Below are positions 1-13,200 of a stretch of 64,000 bases of DNA, in pieces (position 1 is the first letter of the stretch; the number at the start of each line of letters is the position of its first letter). The DNA is from Amia ocellicauda (lineage: Eukaryota; Chordata; Actinopteri; Amiiformes; Amiidae), in NCBI RefSeq assembly GCF_036373705.1, contig NC_089867.1, forward strand, positions 26,670,323 to 26,734,322. Reading direction: 5' to 3'. The position numbers and the translations under genes were made by a program. Below the pieces are notes generated by a model. It made no database searches, was not told the DNA's origin, and worked only from the letters and a program-made list of their open reading frames with translations.

Positions 1-1500
1 CGTGAATACTGCCAAGGTTGTTGTTGTTATTATTATTATTATTTTTATTAGATTGACATCTTTGGACAAGGTGGCTCACCTTCAACCCAGAACCATCAGG
101 CACTCCAAAGCTTTGTTATGATAAAGTGGTATCACAAACCAACACAGAACACAATACAAAAGTTAAACAGCTGAACAAAAAAAGAGTACATGATACAGCA
201 AAATAGGAAAGGAAATATATCATGCCTGAATAGTGAACAAACAAGGTGAATCGTCTCAGATGACCAGAACTCAATTCACTCGACATAAACAGAGAATCTC
301 AGGAGTCCGTTAATTAGTTAAACCTCATGAGTCCGACATGTTGATAAGGACTGCACCATTGGCTGCCAAACCCATATTTGCTGGGAATATTTAGAAATAG
401 CAAAACACAGATGTTTTGGACTACAGAAGTGTTTTCACACACCATGGTATAACTTAAAATGTGAGGTCTCACAGCATGAGCACTGTGAAGCACATAGTAC
501 AGCAAAGCGTTAGGACATTAGGAAAGCAATGGAAATCATTAAAGAAAGTGGGGGGACATGAATTAGTGTACTTGGTAAATATTTTGTGGCAATGTTAACA
601 AACAACTAATGTCCACATGTGCACTACGGGCAGTGAGGAGCCATCCATCAGGGATTAGCTGTTTATATCTAACATAAACTATGCTCCCAAACATAAATAT
701 TTAATGTGTAAATTGCAGTACAGTGAATAAACGGAGCAGTCAAAGACACCAATACCAGATCAAGAGGATTTACTGGCCTAAACAGGCTGATACACAATAA
801 AAAAAAACATCAGAGCTCTCTGTTGTGATGATGACGTCTAAATCAGATCTACAGTATATATTTAATGTTCAGACCAACTTTAGCAAATAATGGTCTGATT
901 GTACTGGTTTGTACTTTGTAATTGGCATTACCCTATTGTTATGTTTCCTTTTTGTTCAGGTTTTTCATCATACAACTGAACTGCACTCCTTACATTTCCT
1001 TAATCAATAGCTCCTGGCTCCCACATTTCACAAATCGTCAGCGCTGCTTTAATGTCATTCTGCTTTAACAACGTGTGGCTCTGGCGCCCTCTTGTGATCA
1101 CAATCAGATACATATCAATTAGATGTGATATTTCTGTTATACAATATGCAGGTGTTCCCCCAAAGAAAGAGTCAATGCCACAGATATTTCAACTATCCAG
1201 AGTTAAGAGCCATAATATAAAAATAACAAACGATGACAGATGAACGGGCTTGTGTGTCAATCGTTTTCGTCTGTCTGCAAGACGAGGAATACATTTCTAT
1301 AATAGAATAATGAACACTAAAAATCTGCAAATTAGAAGGGTCCACGTAACAATCTATACAGACATTTTATTTTTATTTTATCATCATAAGGCAAATGTAT
1401 CAAATGTCACGTTATCATAGAAAATAAAAAAAGGAATTAATGGTACTGAATTTTAAATGTGCATTATCCAGATATATACAACTATGAAACGTTTAACAGA
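1..1500. other. AT-rich non-coding DNA left of SVBP
   Basis: No convincing coding exon was found on either strand. The open frames here are short and match no family I know. A short TTA/ATT microsatellite lies near positions 28-50. The stretch is read as intergenic DNA upstream of the SVBP promoter; the 3' end of a neighbouring gene cannot be excluded. Confidence 0.5.
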
Positions 1501-1519
1501 CTTAAATAAGACAATGTCG

Positions 1520-1782
1520 AAAATATTCTGGACAAATCGAGCAAATCCCCAGCAGCTGGGTGAGAAATGCTCCTTTCCCCGGAGCGGAACTCGGTCAGAT
1601 GGAGTCGAGCGACACACCGGAACCGGCCTGTTACACCGGAAGTGCGCGCTACCTTCGCGGAACCGCACCGGAACTCCACAGGTGTTACACCCGGAAGTGC
1701 AGCACACGGCCGACTCGTACAGTCCGGGTGAAACTTCATTGTTACAGCTGAGGAGGATCACAGTGCAGCGCTTTGCCGGACG
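1520..1782 (+). promoter_or_regulatory. SVBP: SVBP promoter and non-coding first exon
   Basis: A GC- and CpG-rich island in AT-rich DNA carries two ETS-type sites, CCGGAAGTG, at 1636-1644 and 1691-1699, each inside a repeated TGTTACAC(C)CGGAAGTGC block. This is typical of TATA-less housekeeping promoters bound by GABPA/ELK-type factors. A good splice donor, GGACG|gtaacg, follows at 1782/1783. It fits a non-coding exon that would join the exon whose acceptor lies at 2984/2985, just upstream of the SVBP start codon. The transcription start and the exact 5' end of the exon are inferred, not seen. Confidence 0.6.
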
Positions 1783-3002
1783 GTAACGTTTTTATTACAC
1801 ATGTATGATGCTCAGATTGTCTACGCGTGTGCATGACGTGTATGTATGTGACTTGACATTGTTGCCGATTCCACGGTCACTCAGACTCAACTTAACACAA
1901 TCAGCTAGAAGTTGAATGACTGTAAAATGAGAAACTGTGTAAAGAAAGTGGTTTATTTGCAGAGATTTCGTTTCATGTGCCATAACGCTATAGCTATCAT
2001 AGTTGTCATCTATCCCAACTAATTCATTTTAAACATCACGATCTTGTTTTAAATCTCATACTGTATTAAAATTGTATTTTACAGGGAGGGCAACATGCTA
2101 CAAAGTACATGTGAATGTTGTCTCCTTTGGAAACTTTACCGGTTGTAAAATGATTATAAACATGTTGGCAAATCGGTTAAATGAATGTACAGTGTGACAG
2201 CAGTTTGTATCGAGGTGTTTTATAAAGTAAAATATGATTTTGATCTGAATTATGAGCACAGAGATGTGTTTTGTGCACATCAGGAATACAATGTTGTTTT
2301 TGCACAAATGTAATTGGAGACAACCGGATTGAGAGGCGTGTCTCTTACAGGGTCGACAAGCTAAAGACTAAGAAACCACAACTAAAGTAAAACGTGTGAA
2401 GCGCTGGTGTCAGGGGGATTTTGGGAAAACAGCCGAGCTAAGAGACATGTGCGGGTTGAGGTTTAGAGATGGTCTGTACATATGTGTCTCCATGTTGAAA
2501 AGCTGCCGGACTGCCCTCAGGACATCTCTCCGCTGACGTCACGCTGTAACATCGCTACACTGTGTCTTTTTCTGTAACGTATTTAGACAAGCAGGCTAAT
2601 ATTCTATAACACACAGATTGCATTGTTTGGCACCTATAATAAACAAACATTCACTTTTTGGTTCATCTGGGTTCATCTCAAAGATAAGTTAAGCAAGGTC
2701 AGTGAGGGTATGTTTCCTGTTGGCCACAAAGCTCTGACTACTGGCACTTCAGTCATTACAAAAATTACAGACCATTGTATGATTGTAGAATAACATGTAT
2801 TAGTTTACTTACATATAAACCGTAAGACTACAGAGGCTGGTAGATATTTACAGTAGTGTTTCAATTGTCTGTAGGGAAGTTCTGCTGGGGCAAAACTCCT
2901 GAGTTACCCCCAGTATGTGCTACCTGTATGAAAGATCTAGTCGAGGTATTTGCTGATCACATAATTGTTGAGCTCCTGTCTCAGTTGTGAAGGACAGCCA
3001 TC

Positions 3003-3716
3003 ATGGAGCCGGCCTGCCGAAAAGACAAACAGAAGCAGAAGGAGACGCCGAACCGAGCGGACAAGGCCCGGCAGAGATCCGCTCAGCAGGAGCTGAAGCA
3101 GCGGCAGAGAGCGGAGGTGCAGACATTGAAGTATTACTGCATCTTTAGAGGCAGTCGTGAATCTCTCCCTCAGACCAGTGTGATGTCTTATCTGTTACAA
3201 TGCAGAGCTATTGAAACATTTTCTCTGACATTCACTCAACTTTCACAAGCTTACATTATAAATTATTACTATCATGAATAATGAATGAATTGTGCTTTAA
3301 AGACACACTGCAAATACAAAGCTATTACACATTTTCACTGATCAAAAACTTGCCTGAGGTCAATGCTGGCAGATCTATATATAGGAAGCATTCATCACCA
3401 GTTGGATCTGTTGTACAGATTTCAGTCTCTAGTTCAAATGGCTAATTAACAATATCTTGTAAAGTCTAATCATATTAAAGTAAGTAACTGATAACATCCA
3501 GGTCCTTGTGCTGTATAAGCGAGACTGTAGCTTGTAAAACATGAAACTGATCGCACTGCCGAAGAACACATTCAGTGTGTTCTGTTCAGATAAACTAAAA
3601 CATCTTGTATTTTCTGCACGTGTCTCCAGATCTACGCCCTGAACAAGGTGATGACAGAACTGGAGCAGCAGCAGTTCGAAGCCTTCTGCAAGCAGATGCA
3701 ATCGCAGGCAGAGTGA
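3003..3716 (+). CDS. SVBP: Small vasohibin-binding protein (two coding exons)
   Basis: Coding exons are 3003-3116 (38 codons) and 3630-3716 (28 codons plus TGA), joined in phase 0 by a GT-AG intron, giving 66 residues, the same length as human SVBP. The N-terminal part is rich in Lys, Arg and Gln. The region [18 protein letters not shown], which crosses the splice junction, and the following [10 protein letters not shown] segment are the conserved helix that binds vasohibins. Known role: SVBP is the chaperone and obligatory partner of VASH1/VASH2, the tubulin carboxypeptidases that remove the C-terminal tyrosine of alpha-tubulin, and it helps their secretion and stability. The start is chosen because it opens the family N-terminus and sits in a fair Kozak context (CCATCATGG). 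The exon containing it begins at 2985 after a tctcag acceptor. Reading through the donor gives only a spurious extension. Confidence 0.95.
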
Positions 3717-5680
3717 GGGGCGCCAGGGGTCACGATTATAACGGAAGAGAAGGATCAAGTCAACGTCCAGCACCCAAACTCAATCAAAGCAGCTGTTCCA
3801 TTAAGGGCATAAAAACAAAAAGGCTAATTCCCCTAAAGTATGAAGTTCACAATCTTTCTAAATCTTCTTGTGACCGAGTCTGGGTTAATATTCCTGCTAC
3901 ACACATTTGGAAGCCTATATGATGCTCGGGTTTGGGGGAAGAAAACCAATAATAATTTCCACCTCATTGGCGTGTCTTACACACAGGAAGGGCTGAGCTA
4001 GTATTACTCAATTAGTTGACCTACTGGAAGAACATACCAAGGACTAAGTACAGATAACAACCTCAGAGGTGAACGTGCTTCTGGTTCCAGTTCAGACCTG
4101 TCAGCAGACCAGTGTGGCCCTGACCTGTGCCACAGAGAATCTCGTTTCCTTCATGTAACCCTGCAGAGAAATCTGTCTGCTGGATAAGACTGAAACGAGT
4201 GAATGCTCAGTGGCTGAAGACGTGCTACAGTCTGAAATCTACTGGTCATTATGGACACATATGGTGTCACTGTTTCAGAGTGTTAGATTAGGGTTAGATT
4301 TGTATTAGAAGAATTAAAAAAAAAAAACAGACTGGTGCTATGAAGTGAAATGTATTCTTTGTTTACATTTAATGGTAAAAGTGGCATAATGGTAATCATA
4401 AAGTATTAATGGCATTGTATTCGTTTTTATACCATTTAGATTGACCTGTCCTGTATCCAGGTCTCATTATAATGTAATTAGGCCAAGGTATTCTCTCCTG
4501 TGTGTTTGTTGTGTTTTGGCCACAATTTACAAAATACCAAATTCAGAATTACCAGAGGTGTCATTTTTGAGTAAAGTTTGTAACATTATCAAATGACGTG
4601 TGTGTCTAATGCATTAACCAATCCTTTAGATTTCGTCATGAGAAGCTGCTAGTCTGCTAGTTGGCTTTGATCTTTTAAGCAAATCATAAGTTTTGTTTTT
4701 CAAAGTCTGTTGGTCTGGAATCATCAAAATGTAACCTGCAGTTTAGTTCACATTATTGACCGTGCGTTCTGAATTAAAAGTAACATATGTGTGAGAGAGA
4801 AGTGAACTACAAATGTCAAGGTCAACCTGTAGTGTAAATCAACTGTAAACTCAAGATCACATTATGTTGTGTTCATTAGGTTCAGTTTATTTTTTTCATT
4901 TCATATTCCATTTCCCATTCCCTTAGATGTATTCCTGGTTTCTGTTCCAGTCTTTTTAATTGGCTCAATTTTGATTTTAGAACATGGGTTTTGTAAGCCA
5001 AAAATACATTTTATCAAACAAACAAGTGCTGTTGGCAGGTTGTGTATTTATACTGAAGTGTGCGTGTGTTTCCCATTTTTGGCAGTAGAAGGAAAATTAG
5101 GTTTTGAAGATTGGCTTTTTTAATCACGAGTAGATTGGAGCCGTTCGATGAAACAGTTTCTGTATTAGATTTGCTGTGAATGCTGCGTTTCCAGTTCTGT
5201 AACGAATGCCAATATGCAATTGAATATTAATGTAGAGGCTTATGAAAACTTTATTTTATTGTAATGGAGTATGGGGGTGAAAACCCATGTGAAATATTAA
5301 TAACTATGAACTATTAAGTTATGGCTGTCTTTTGAGCATTCAATTTTTGAAAAACAAAAACACATATATATGCAAAAACCAACAAAAGCCTTAGGATATA
5401 AACATGTAGCTGCTGCAGCAGTCACAGCTGTAAGCTTATTTTAATACATCTTTAAAAATACAATACTGTTGTGCTCTAGGACAATGTATTCAATGATTGG
5501 TCCGAAAGGTCTTGTTCCATTTAAAATGTGCGGGATTGTATTTAATTTAATAAATGTCATGGCTTGAATAGTGTTATGTCTCTTGTCTTGTTTATCCCAT
5601 GGGTTGAATTCCATGCTCTATCCACTCATCTGGACATGTCTATGTAATATAGCAACTGGGCAGACATAAATAAACCCTCC
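3717..5680 (+). other. SVBP: SVBP 3' untranslated region and downstream DNA
   Basis: No coding signal follows the SVBP stop. AATAAA hexamers on the plus strand at 5549-5554 and 5669-5674 are candidate polyadenylation signals, which would give a long 3' UTR of about 1.9 kb. An earlier weaker signal could be used instead. The sequence alone does not decide the transcript end. Confidence 0.35.
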
Positions 5681-8600
5681 TTGTGTATTAAATTGTTAAG
5701 CAACGTTTTGGTGAAATGCTGCGATGGCAAGGTCATTTCCTCACTATTCCTCATCCTCCCACGCACAATTAAAGTCTAACAGCACGTCCCTGGGATCCGT
5801 CTGCGCTGGGGAGGGGAACTCGATGACAACCCGATAAAGGAGGCAACGAAGACAAAACCGATCTGGGTTTTAATACAGTAACGAAAACACGCAGCACTGT
5901 TTTCCGGAAAAGCCCTGACTATTAGATCTGGCTTCAAAGGACAACAAAAGTGAAGATTTATGGAGTGAGGGGTCTCCCAGTGGAATCTCCCATTCTCTGC
6001 ATGGGAAGAAAATGTATTTCTCTCTGCCTCCCCTACCCTCCCCTGCTTCCTCTCCCTCAGATTTGCTTCCCTCCACTCCTCTCCAATCTCTCCTCCAGTA
6101 CCAAGTATAGATCTCAAAGAAAAATGTAAGGGTCTGACATTACAGAACTCTTATTACAAAATAAAGTGCACCTCACAAGGCAGGATTTAACATCAGTCTT
6201 TCTGTCAGTCTTTACTGAAATTACCAGTTTCTAGTAGAGCTGATCCCAATTACAGATCTGATGATGTCCATCGTATTTCTAATGTAAATGAAGGAGGAAT
6301 GCCTGGGTTACAACACCATTCAAATCACACACTAATAATTCCTGTTCTTGATCAATGCAGTGCCATTCAATTACCATATAACTGATCCATTCAAATGCCT
6401 TTTTCATGCATTTGTATTTTTTCTGAATAAAAACACAAGTTATCCCACTGCAAACAGGAACAATTTGGCTGAGTGACGATTACAGCAGCATTGTCACCTT
6501 CATACAAGAAGCAGCTTCAGAAAATCAGACCTGTCTGATCCAACAGAGTAAGGTCCTACCGGAGTTGAAATACATGAGATACTCATTTACTGCCCTGCGG
6601 AGGGATACACGTAGTCTAACTACATCACACAAGTCCCATAGTTAACTGAATACAGAGAGGCGTCCCAATCTGGAACAAACTCCCCAGCAATGTGGTTGAA
6701 GCAACAATTTAAAAATAGACTGGATAGGATCCTTGGATCACTTAGTTATTAATGGACACCAAATGAGCACGATGGGGCGAATGGCCTCCTCTCGATTGGA
6801 CACTGTCTTATTTGGTCATATTCTCCTGTTTTCCAGATCTACATTAGTCAACCCAGAATTGAAAAGGATGCCGACCTGCTAACTTTCTGGCACCTAAACT
6901 GCAGGTGGTCTTCAGGCCTCCAGGATTTTCTCTCAGACAGATTGATGAGATCATGGTCTTTAGATGCAATGGACAGAACGCTGAAGTGAACTGCTGTCAG
7001 ACACTTTTTGAACACAAAAAAGTTACACAATTTGTCCCTAAAATTGTAACAGAGTTGTGTTATTTTACCACCACTGATAAAGAAAGACTCTGCAGTGTGT
7101 TTACCATAGAGTCCACTTTTAGTTTTTACTGAAGTTTCTCAAAGGCAAACAGCTCATTGATATTAATGCGTGTTGTCATTTTAACACAACCTCCCCTCCC
7201 TTGTGAAAATGCATTTAACTGGAGTGTCGTGTGAGATCAAAATCTATTTTCCACTGTGGTCTTGCGAGCGGTTTGGGAAATATGAATCTTGGCTGCCAGA
7301 GCCATCGGACTTGGACGCCAGCCTGTCCTTTCTCAGCGTCTCCTGCCACCTTCCTCGTTCTCGGGCCCAACCCGTCACGACTTCACGCTCTTGTCACGAT
7401 CGCCGCGCCTCTCCTCCTGGGCTGCATGCAAAGCCCATGTGTGCCGCTGCTGTTCTGGACCGCCAGAGAGGCCCAGGAATTTCACGCCTGCCCAGCGAGC
7501 TATAACTCGGCGGCCTCCTCTGCTGGCAGAAGCAGAGCAGCTCCGATGCACGCGACAAGTCACCAAACTGGGATAATGCACTTCCAAGACACGCGCTCAG
7601 TCACGCACTGCACGGCACGGATTCGTGTCATGAAAATGACGGCGCTCATCCAAAAGTTGACAGGCTGCGGTCCGGCCCTGCCTTCGCATGTCGTGGCTGT
7701 GCCTTTGCATCTCTTTAGACGTACACTGAAATACGATTGACACGCACATCGTAGGGTTCATACACAAGCTGTGTCAAAGTGCTTCACATAGAAAGCCAGG
7801 TTTGTTCTGCAAGAATTAACAATTGGATCCCTGTCTGTCTGTGAACTCTCTGCTGGATAAGTACACACGAGATCATTGTTCACACTGAACGAACAAACAT
7901 GGATAAATCCAAGTATAATGAAGTACTTTAATACTTATGAGAACCATTACTTTGCCCATGAGAGATCAGATTTGTTTACCTCCTAGTTCCACCAGTACAA
8001 AATACAGAAAGTATACATCCGAGAGCAATGAGCTAATAAGTGCAGACATAATACAGTTAAGTCCTAGGTATGTGCTAAAGGAGAAAGGAGGGGGCATAGT
8101 GCCAACAATACATAAATATGCAGGAGCATAAGGAAGCATAGTTAATTAAAGTGCAAAATAGCAAGAGTTCTGAGAAGCCCAGGAGATTAGGCTGCTTTAT
8201 TACAAGTATAGTCTGAACAGGCATGTCTATATAGATATATACACACGCACACACATTTTATGGTGATCTCAATTCTTACAGCAATTGCAGCAGATGATGC
8301 ACCTACAGATTAGTTTGTGTGTCCCCAGTGTGTTCACAGCAGGAGAACAGCTACCAGGGCCTGAGATACGCAAACCGCAGGAAAACGCTGGACATTTACC
8401 TGAATCTGCCACCTAGGCACACAACAATGCCACAAACACATACAGCTGGGGCTTCGCTGAACTGGCAGAGGCCTATAGTCAGGGATTTAAATCAAGGAAC
8501 AATTGAAGGGCTTTACAGGATTAATTTCACTGCAGTTCAACTTTGAAGCCTAACCCCCCCACCTCCCTACCATCAGCCCACCTCCTGTTTTCTGTCTGAC

Positions 8601-9550
8601 ATTTATGGCAGCACAAGAGAATCATGGCCTTATCTTGGCAACAAGCACAACGCTTTCCGTGTTGAACAAAATCCACTTTGCTGACCATAAAATTCTCTTC
8701 ACAAGATAGATGGCTCTTCCAGCTGTAGAATCAGATCCCACATTGATTACACCCAGAAATTATGGGTTATTTTGCGTGCGTTTTAATTCGCTCAGTAATT
8801 CATCAACTGCTCCCCCAGTTCATATAAAAAAAAAAAATACATTTGATAGGCCTACATTTAAAAAACTGGATGTTTAATTAAAGTTGAAGAATGTTATTTT
8901 TCTAATATTTCATGGTGTGCTTTTGCTGTAGCGCTGCATTAACAGTGTAAGACAGGGGAAGAGAAGGACCTCAGATTGAAGTGTCCTGGTTGTGCGAAGG
9001 AAACGGGCAGGACTGAAAGCAGTGGGAATTATAGTTGTAGTCTGAAGTATCTCCACTCTTCATCTGACACAATGTTACTCTGAGATTGCAGTCATTTCAA
9101 AGTAATGCTTTCTTCTTAAACAGTACACTGTGCATGACAGGGCCACAGTGAGTGTCTAATGTTACCCGGCCTGTGAGGCACTTTGTACACAGACAGGGCA
9201 ACACAACTTACACCAAACACACAGTGCCCAGTGCAGCCTGGAGCGTCTGCACACACTGCACTGCTTTTACAACAGCTCCTCACTTTCTACTGTTCATGTC
9301 TGATGATCATTATAAGAGTGAAGCACTTTTATGGACCAAAAAAGCTGACATCTACTTTTTCTATATGTGTTAATGCTGAAAGTGCAGACATGTCACCTTG
9401 CTGTGGGATGTTTAGTGCAGATACAGAGTTTAAAGCGCAGCTCCCACTAGCTCTAAAATCACTGCTTGGTGTGTTTTACGGTGTTATGGTGTTTTAGGAT
9501 GGATGGATACCTCTCTTCCAGATCGAGTACATCATATTAGCAACATTTAA
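5681..9550. other. Intergenic DNA between SVBP and the orphan island
   Basis: No gene was recognised. The stretch holds one LINE 3' tail (annotated separately) and a slightly GC-richer patch at about 7280-7740 with overlapping open frames in several phases, none resembling a known protein. A short AC/TA-rich run lies near 8235-8255. Confidence 0.5.
6650..6815 (+). mobile_element. CR1/L2-type LINE 3' tail, truncated copy
   Basis: The plus strand can be read as the C-terminal end of a LINE reverse transcriptase: PIWNKLPSNVVEA, then after a one-base frameshift FKNRLDRILGSL, then a stop and a short 3' UTR. The W-N-x-L-P and FKNRLD signatures are typical of the C-terminus of CR1/L2-clade ORF2. 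A second copy with nearly the same bases from the FKNRLD part onward lies at 45568-45720. This is a 5'-truncated dead insertion. Confidence 0.65.
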
Positions 9551-9559
9551 AAAGGTACA

Positions 9560-10230
9560 AATGAAAACGTACCCACTAGCGGATGTCAAGCTTCAGCACG
9601 TCACAGCGCGGATGTGTCGTGTCGTCACTTCCTGGATAACGGGGGGGGGGAGTTGATTGGCCGGATTTGTTCAGTCGTCGTCAGCCGCCGCGCTTTACCG
9701 TGGTGCTCATTATAATCTCCATTAACAAAATGCTGCTTTACTTTCCAAAAATAGAGACGATGTATCGGCGGGGAGACTGTTTGCAATAAGAACAAACGTA
9801 ATTCAGTTAAAAAACGCGCACTGTTGCGATCCCTCGTCTGCACTGGCTGAGAAAGAGGAAAATCGCGGGACCGTGAGCCCGGAGCCCGGAGGACGTGGCG
9901 GCCGGTCAAGCTCAGGCGGGTGAGGGAGTGCAAACCGATCATATTGGGATTATAAATAATACATTTCATAATTTGGTTATGATATAACGCTATTTTAAAA
10001 GTAATTTCAAGTGCATAGTATCTATTAAAATCAGGAAAATGAAGTAGAAAGCGGATGTTAAAAACAATCATTAAATGTTAGTTTGCAGAAGAGAAAACAG
10101 TAGTTTTAAGAGTTGAAATGAGGCGTGTTGTCACAGTGGAGTCTGTTCGTTTATTTTGACTCGTTGCCGTGTCTTTTACCCCGCTGTGACGTCATCCCCT
10201 CACCGGTGACGTAACCCATGCACCCGAGGG
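9560..10230. promoter_or_regulatory. Orphan CpG-rich promoter-like island
   Basis: This stretch is clearly richer in CpG than its flanks. It contains CACTTCCTG (an ETS site on the minus strand) near 9626, ATTGG (a CCAAT box on the minus strand) near 9655, a G-run at about 9643-9651, and CRE-like TGACGTCA near 10187 with TGACGTAA near 10207. A plus-strand donor-like sequence, GGCGG|gtgagg, lies near 9920. No coding exon that it would drive is visible on either side: SVBP lies upstream with its own promoter, and CDC42 is convergent downstream. It may start a non-coding transcript or serve as an enhancer or alternative promoter. This is inference from composition and motifs only. Confidence 0.4.
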
Positions 10231-10239
10231 AGCTCGTGC

Positions 10240-13200
10240 TGAAGCTTTACTTTTTACATTTTAAAAGGTGCTTATATGATGGACTCGTATAATAGAGTGC
10301 TATCTATCTGATATGTATACTCTAACACTATAAAACACATAATCAAACTGATAGTAAAGCTAGTGGAGTCGGTGCTTCAGGGCGAGTCATCGCAGACCCA
10401 CAGCAGCTCGGGTCCGGGAAACCAGCCATGTTTGTAATATTTGAAAGTGTTTTTTTTATAGTTTTTTTCCCCATCATGAGGCCCAGAAAATGTCCCTCAA
10501 TCTTTTTAACCTTTAACCTTTATGTATAAAGAGTTCCAGATTCTGAAGTGTATGCCACGCAGCAGCACAAGTCAAACTTAAGTCATATAATTGGTTATTA
10601 TACTGCATTTTGGTATTTTTCTATGGTAGCGTAGTTCCATCTACTGGTGTATTGAGAGATTATGAAAATGGGACCGTGAGTTAGGGATATTATAGACTGC
10701 CAAATCTACAGCTACACATTTAAAAGGGATCTGGCGAGTGCAGCATGCTCAGTACTCACTCATGCCAGTTTTCATTATAAGAGACCGCCTTTACATATGA
10801 AAGAAGCTGACCACAAAGTTAAGGTGCAGAAATGATAGAACAGGACACTGCTGGGGAAAGACAGCAGTCGATGCTAATCCAATGATGTTGCCACTGTTTC
10901 ACTGCAATGCAAACTGCCTGTGTGATACAATGCTTACAAATATCCACGAAGCCCAAGTAGCAGGAATGACCCAAAGCTTTCAATACCAGAACACTTCCAC
11001 CCTGAATAGATACCTGAAGAGCCAAGAGACCCTCTCCCTGCGTTACTGCAAAGGTGTCACATCATGTTTTACAACATTCATTAATCAGTTTCTACACCTC
11101 GGGAACCGTTTCAGTTTAACAATGTGTTCAATGAAGACATTTACAGTTCACTTCTAAATAAAGCCTTCACATACTGTCTGTGGCCAAAAAAAGGCCACTA
11201 TTATCAAAATTGAGTGTTTCCTGATCAAATCTTAGAAAACGACATTCGTGTATTTAGAAGCTGGATGGATTGTTTCTCGCAAGATTTAATTGCAGGAATG
11301 ACATTCATATTATTATTGCACAAAACACCAGCCAAACAAAGTACAGACGACACAGAATACGTCTCGTCTCCTCCAGTAATGCCAAGAATAAAATGTTGCA
11401 GACCAACCACTAGGTGGTGCCAAGTGTTCCTCTGGCATTCACAGCTGGTCTCACATTGCTCAATAAGTAGTAGTAATCTTGGACTACTCTCCTTAAACAT
11501 AAGATTGTGATTGGGTAGTCCAAGACTAGTGCTAATCTGGGTCTGTTAAACCGGACATTTATGCCCCCAAAAAAGTTAAGCATAAGGATTCTGAAGGATA
11601 TACAATTAGTTTAGAAGCATAAGTTTAAAACACAGTTTTTAACTTACAAGGCCTAGAACAGTGTGTGTGATATTAGGGTTTGAACCTGAAGGTTACCGGT
11701 TTCATAAGTGTGTCCAATGTGTGTGTGTTTGAGACTTTTGGGGGGTTTAGAATAGTGTTACATCCAGGAGAATAAACATCTCATCTGCAGTTTCCCTGTA
11801 ACCCTGTCTCTGTCATTACTGGGGTAATGCCGTCATCCAAAGCAACGTACGAAGGAATCCAGCGATGCAGTGGGTTTCAGTGGAGCGTTGTGGCAGAGGA
11901 CCCTGTTTAGGCCACAGCAGCAGCGTCTTCAGCTGGGATTCCGCAGGCTTACCCTACTGTCCGTGTGTTTCTCTCTGTATAGGATCTTTAAAAAACAAAA
12001 GACTTGCGCTTCATTCTCAACCCTAGCCCTCCAGTACAGTTTCTCATTTCTGCCAGGGTGGGTCAGTTGTTATTTTAAATATAGATACATAAAATAATGG
12101 GCATGTGTTTCTTCCTCTTTGCTGATCTACCTCCGTCTCTCTTATTCTCTCTTTTCGCTCCCTCTCTCACTCATCGCTGTGTCCTCTGTGTTGTCCTCTT
12201 GATCTGCTCCAGTTCTGTGAACACTGGGTTGGCAGAGGCAGGTAACCTCTCTCTGTGGACCGAATTCGGAATACACCGTGTTAGATTTCCACCAGTTTTT
12301 TTCCCCTCAAAAGAGATCAAGACCTTGATGGGGTAGATTTTTTATTTGTTAATTTAGGAAGAACATCAGCAGTTATTTTTTTAGTTTTGGAGCAGTGGGG
12401 GGTTTACCTGTGTCCCCAAAATAAAGGTGCCTTCTTCTATGCCAAATACCGATTTATTTTTCTCCATCTCCCTCTGTTGATCTTAAATAAAATGGAATCT
12501 GCGTGTTTGGTCTTCACAGCCACCTTGTTTGGAACGAGCAGCTGTTGTTCAATGCAGGAGTGCGTTTGCCTAATTTTCTTGGTAATCTTTCTCACTCGCT
12601 CCTGCCCCGCCCCTGCATCCTTATCTCAGCTTCTTTTTCTTCCTCTCCTTCCTCTTTTTGTCTCACCTTCCCCCCTATTCTCTGCCTTCTATTGCTTTAT
12701 ACACCTCTGGGTAGGCTGGCAAAGACATGGGCAGTGAGTGGCACAGCATGGTGGGGAGACTGGCACAAGGGCGGTCATGCCATCTGACTGCAGGTCAGTG
12801 ACGGAGTCTCTGTTGAACCCGTGTCTGCTGAGCACCTGCTGCTTCAGTGGGGCGGCTTAACATTGTCTCGTTGTTAGGAGATAATTTTTCTTTTCCTTCT
12901 GCTACAGTTAAAGTTACCTCCTTTCTGGATGGCATTTTGTCCCCTTGTTTCCAGGATCAGTGAGTTTGTTCAGTATTATCCCCTGGAATCATCTATCATT
13001 AACCATCTGTCAGTGCTCACAGTTGGGATTGGAACCAGCACTGTTTGGACTGTAGCCCCCCCACCTGAACCCCATGATGGATGCCCCAGATCTCAACTTT
13101 TACACTTCCTTTCCCAAAATATTACGCATATTTCTGTCCTGACCAAAAAGCCTGGAAACAATCTGTGAGTGCGTGGTTGTAGGGGAGGGAGGGGTGGTAT

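Noticed and set aside
7231-7740. 169-codon open frame in a GC-richer patch between SVBP and CDC42
   Set aside because: Overlapping frames of similar length exist in other phases, the composition is low in conserved motifs, and no family resemblance or splice structure is visible.
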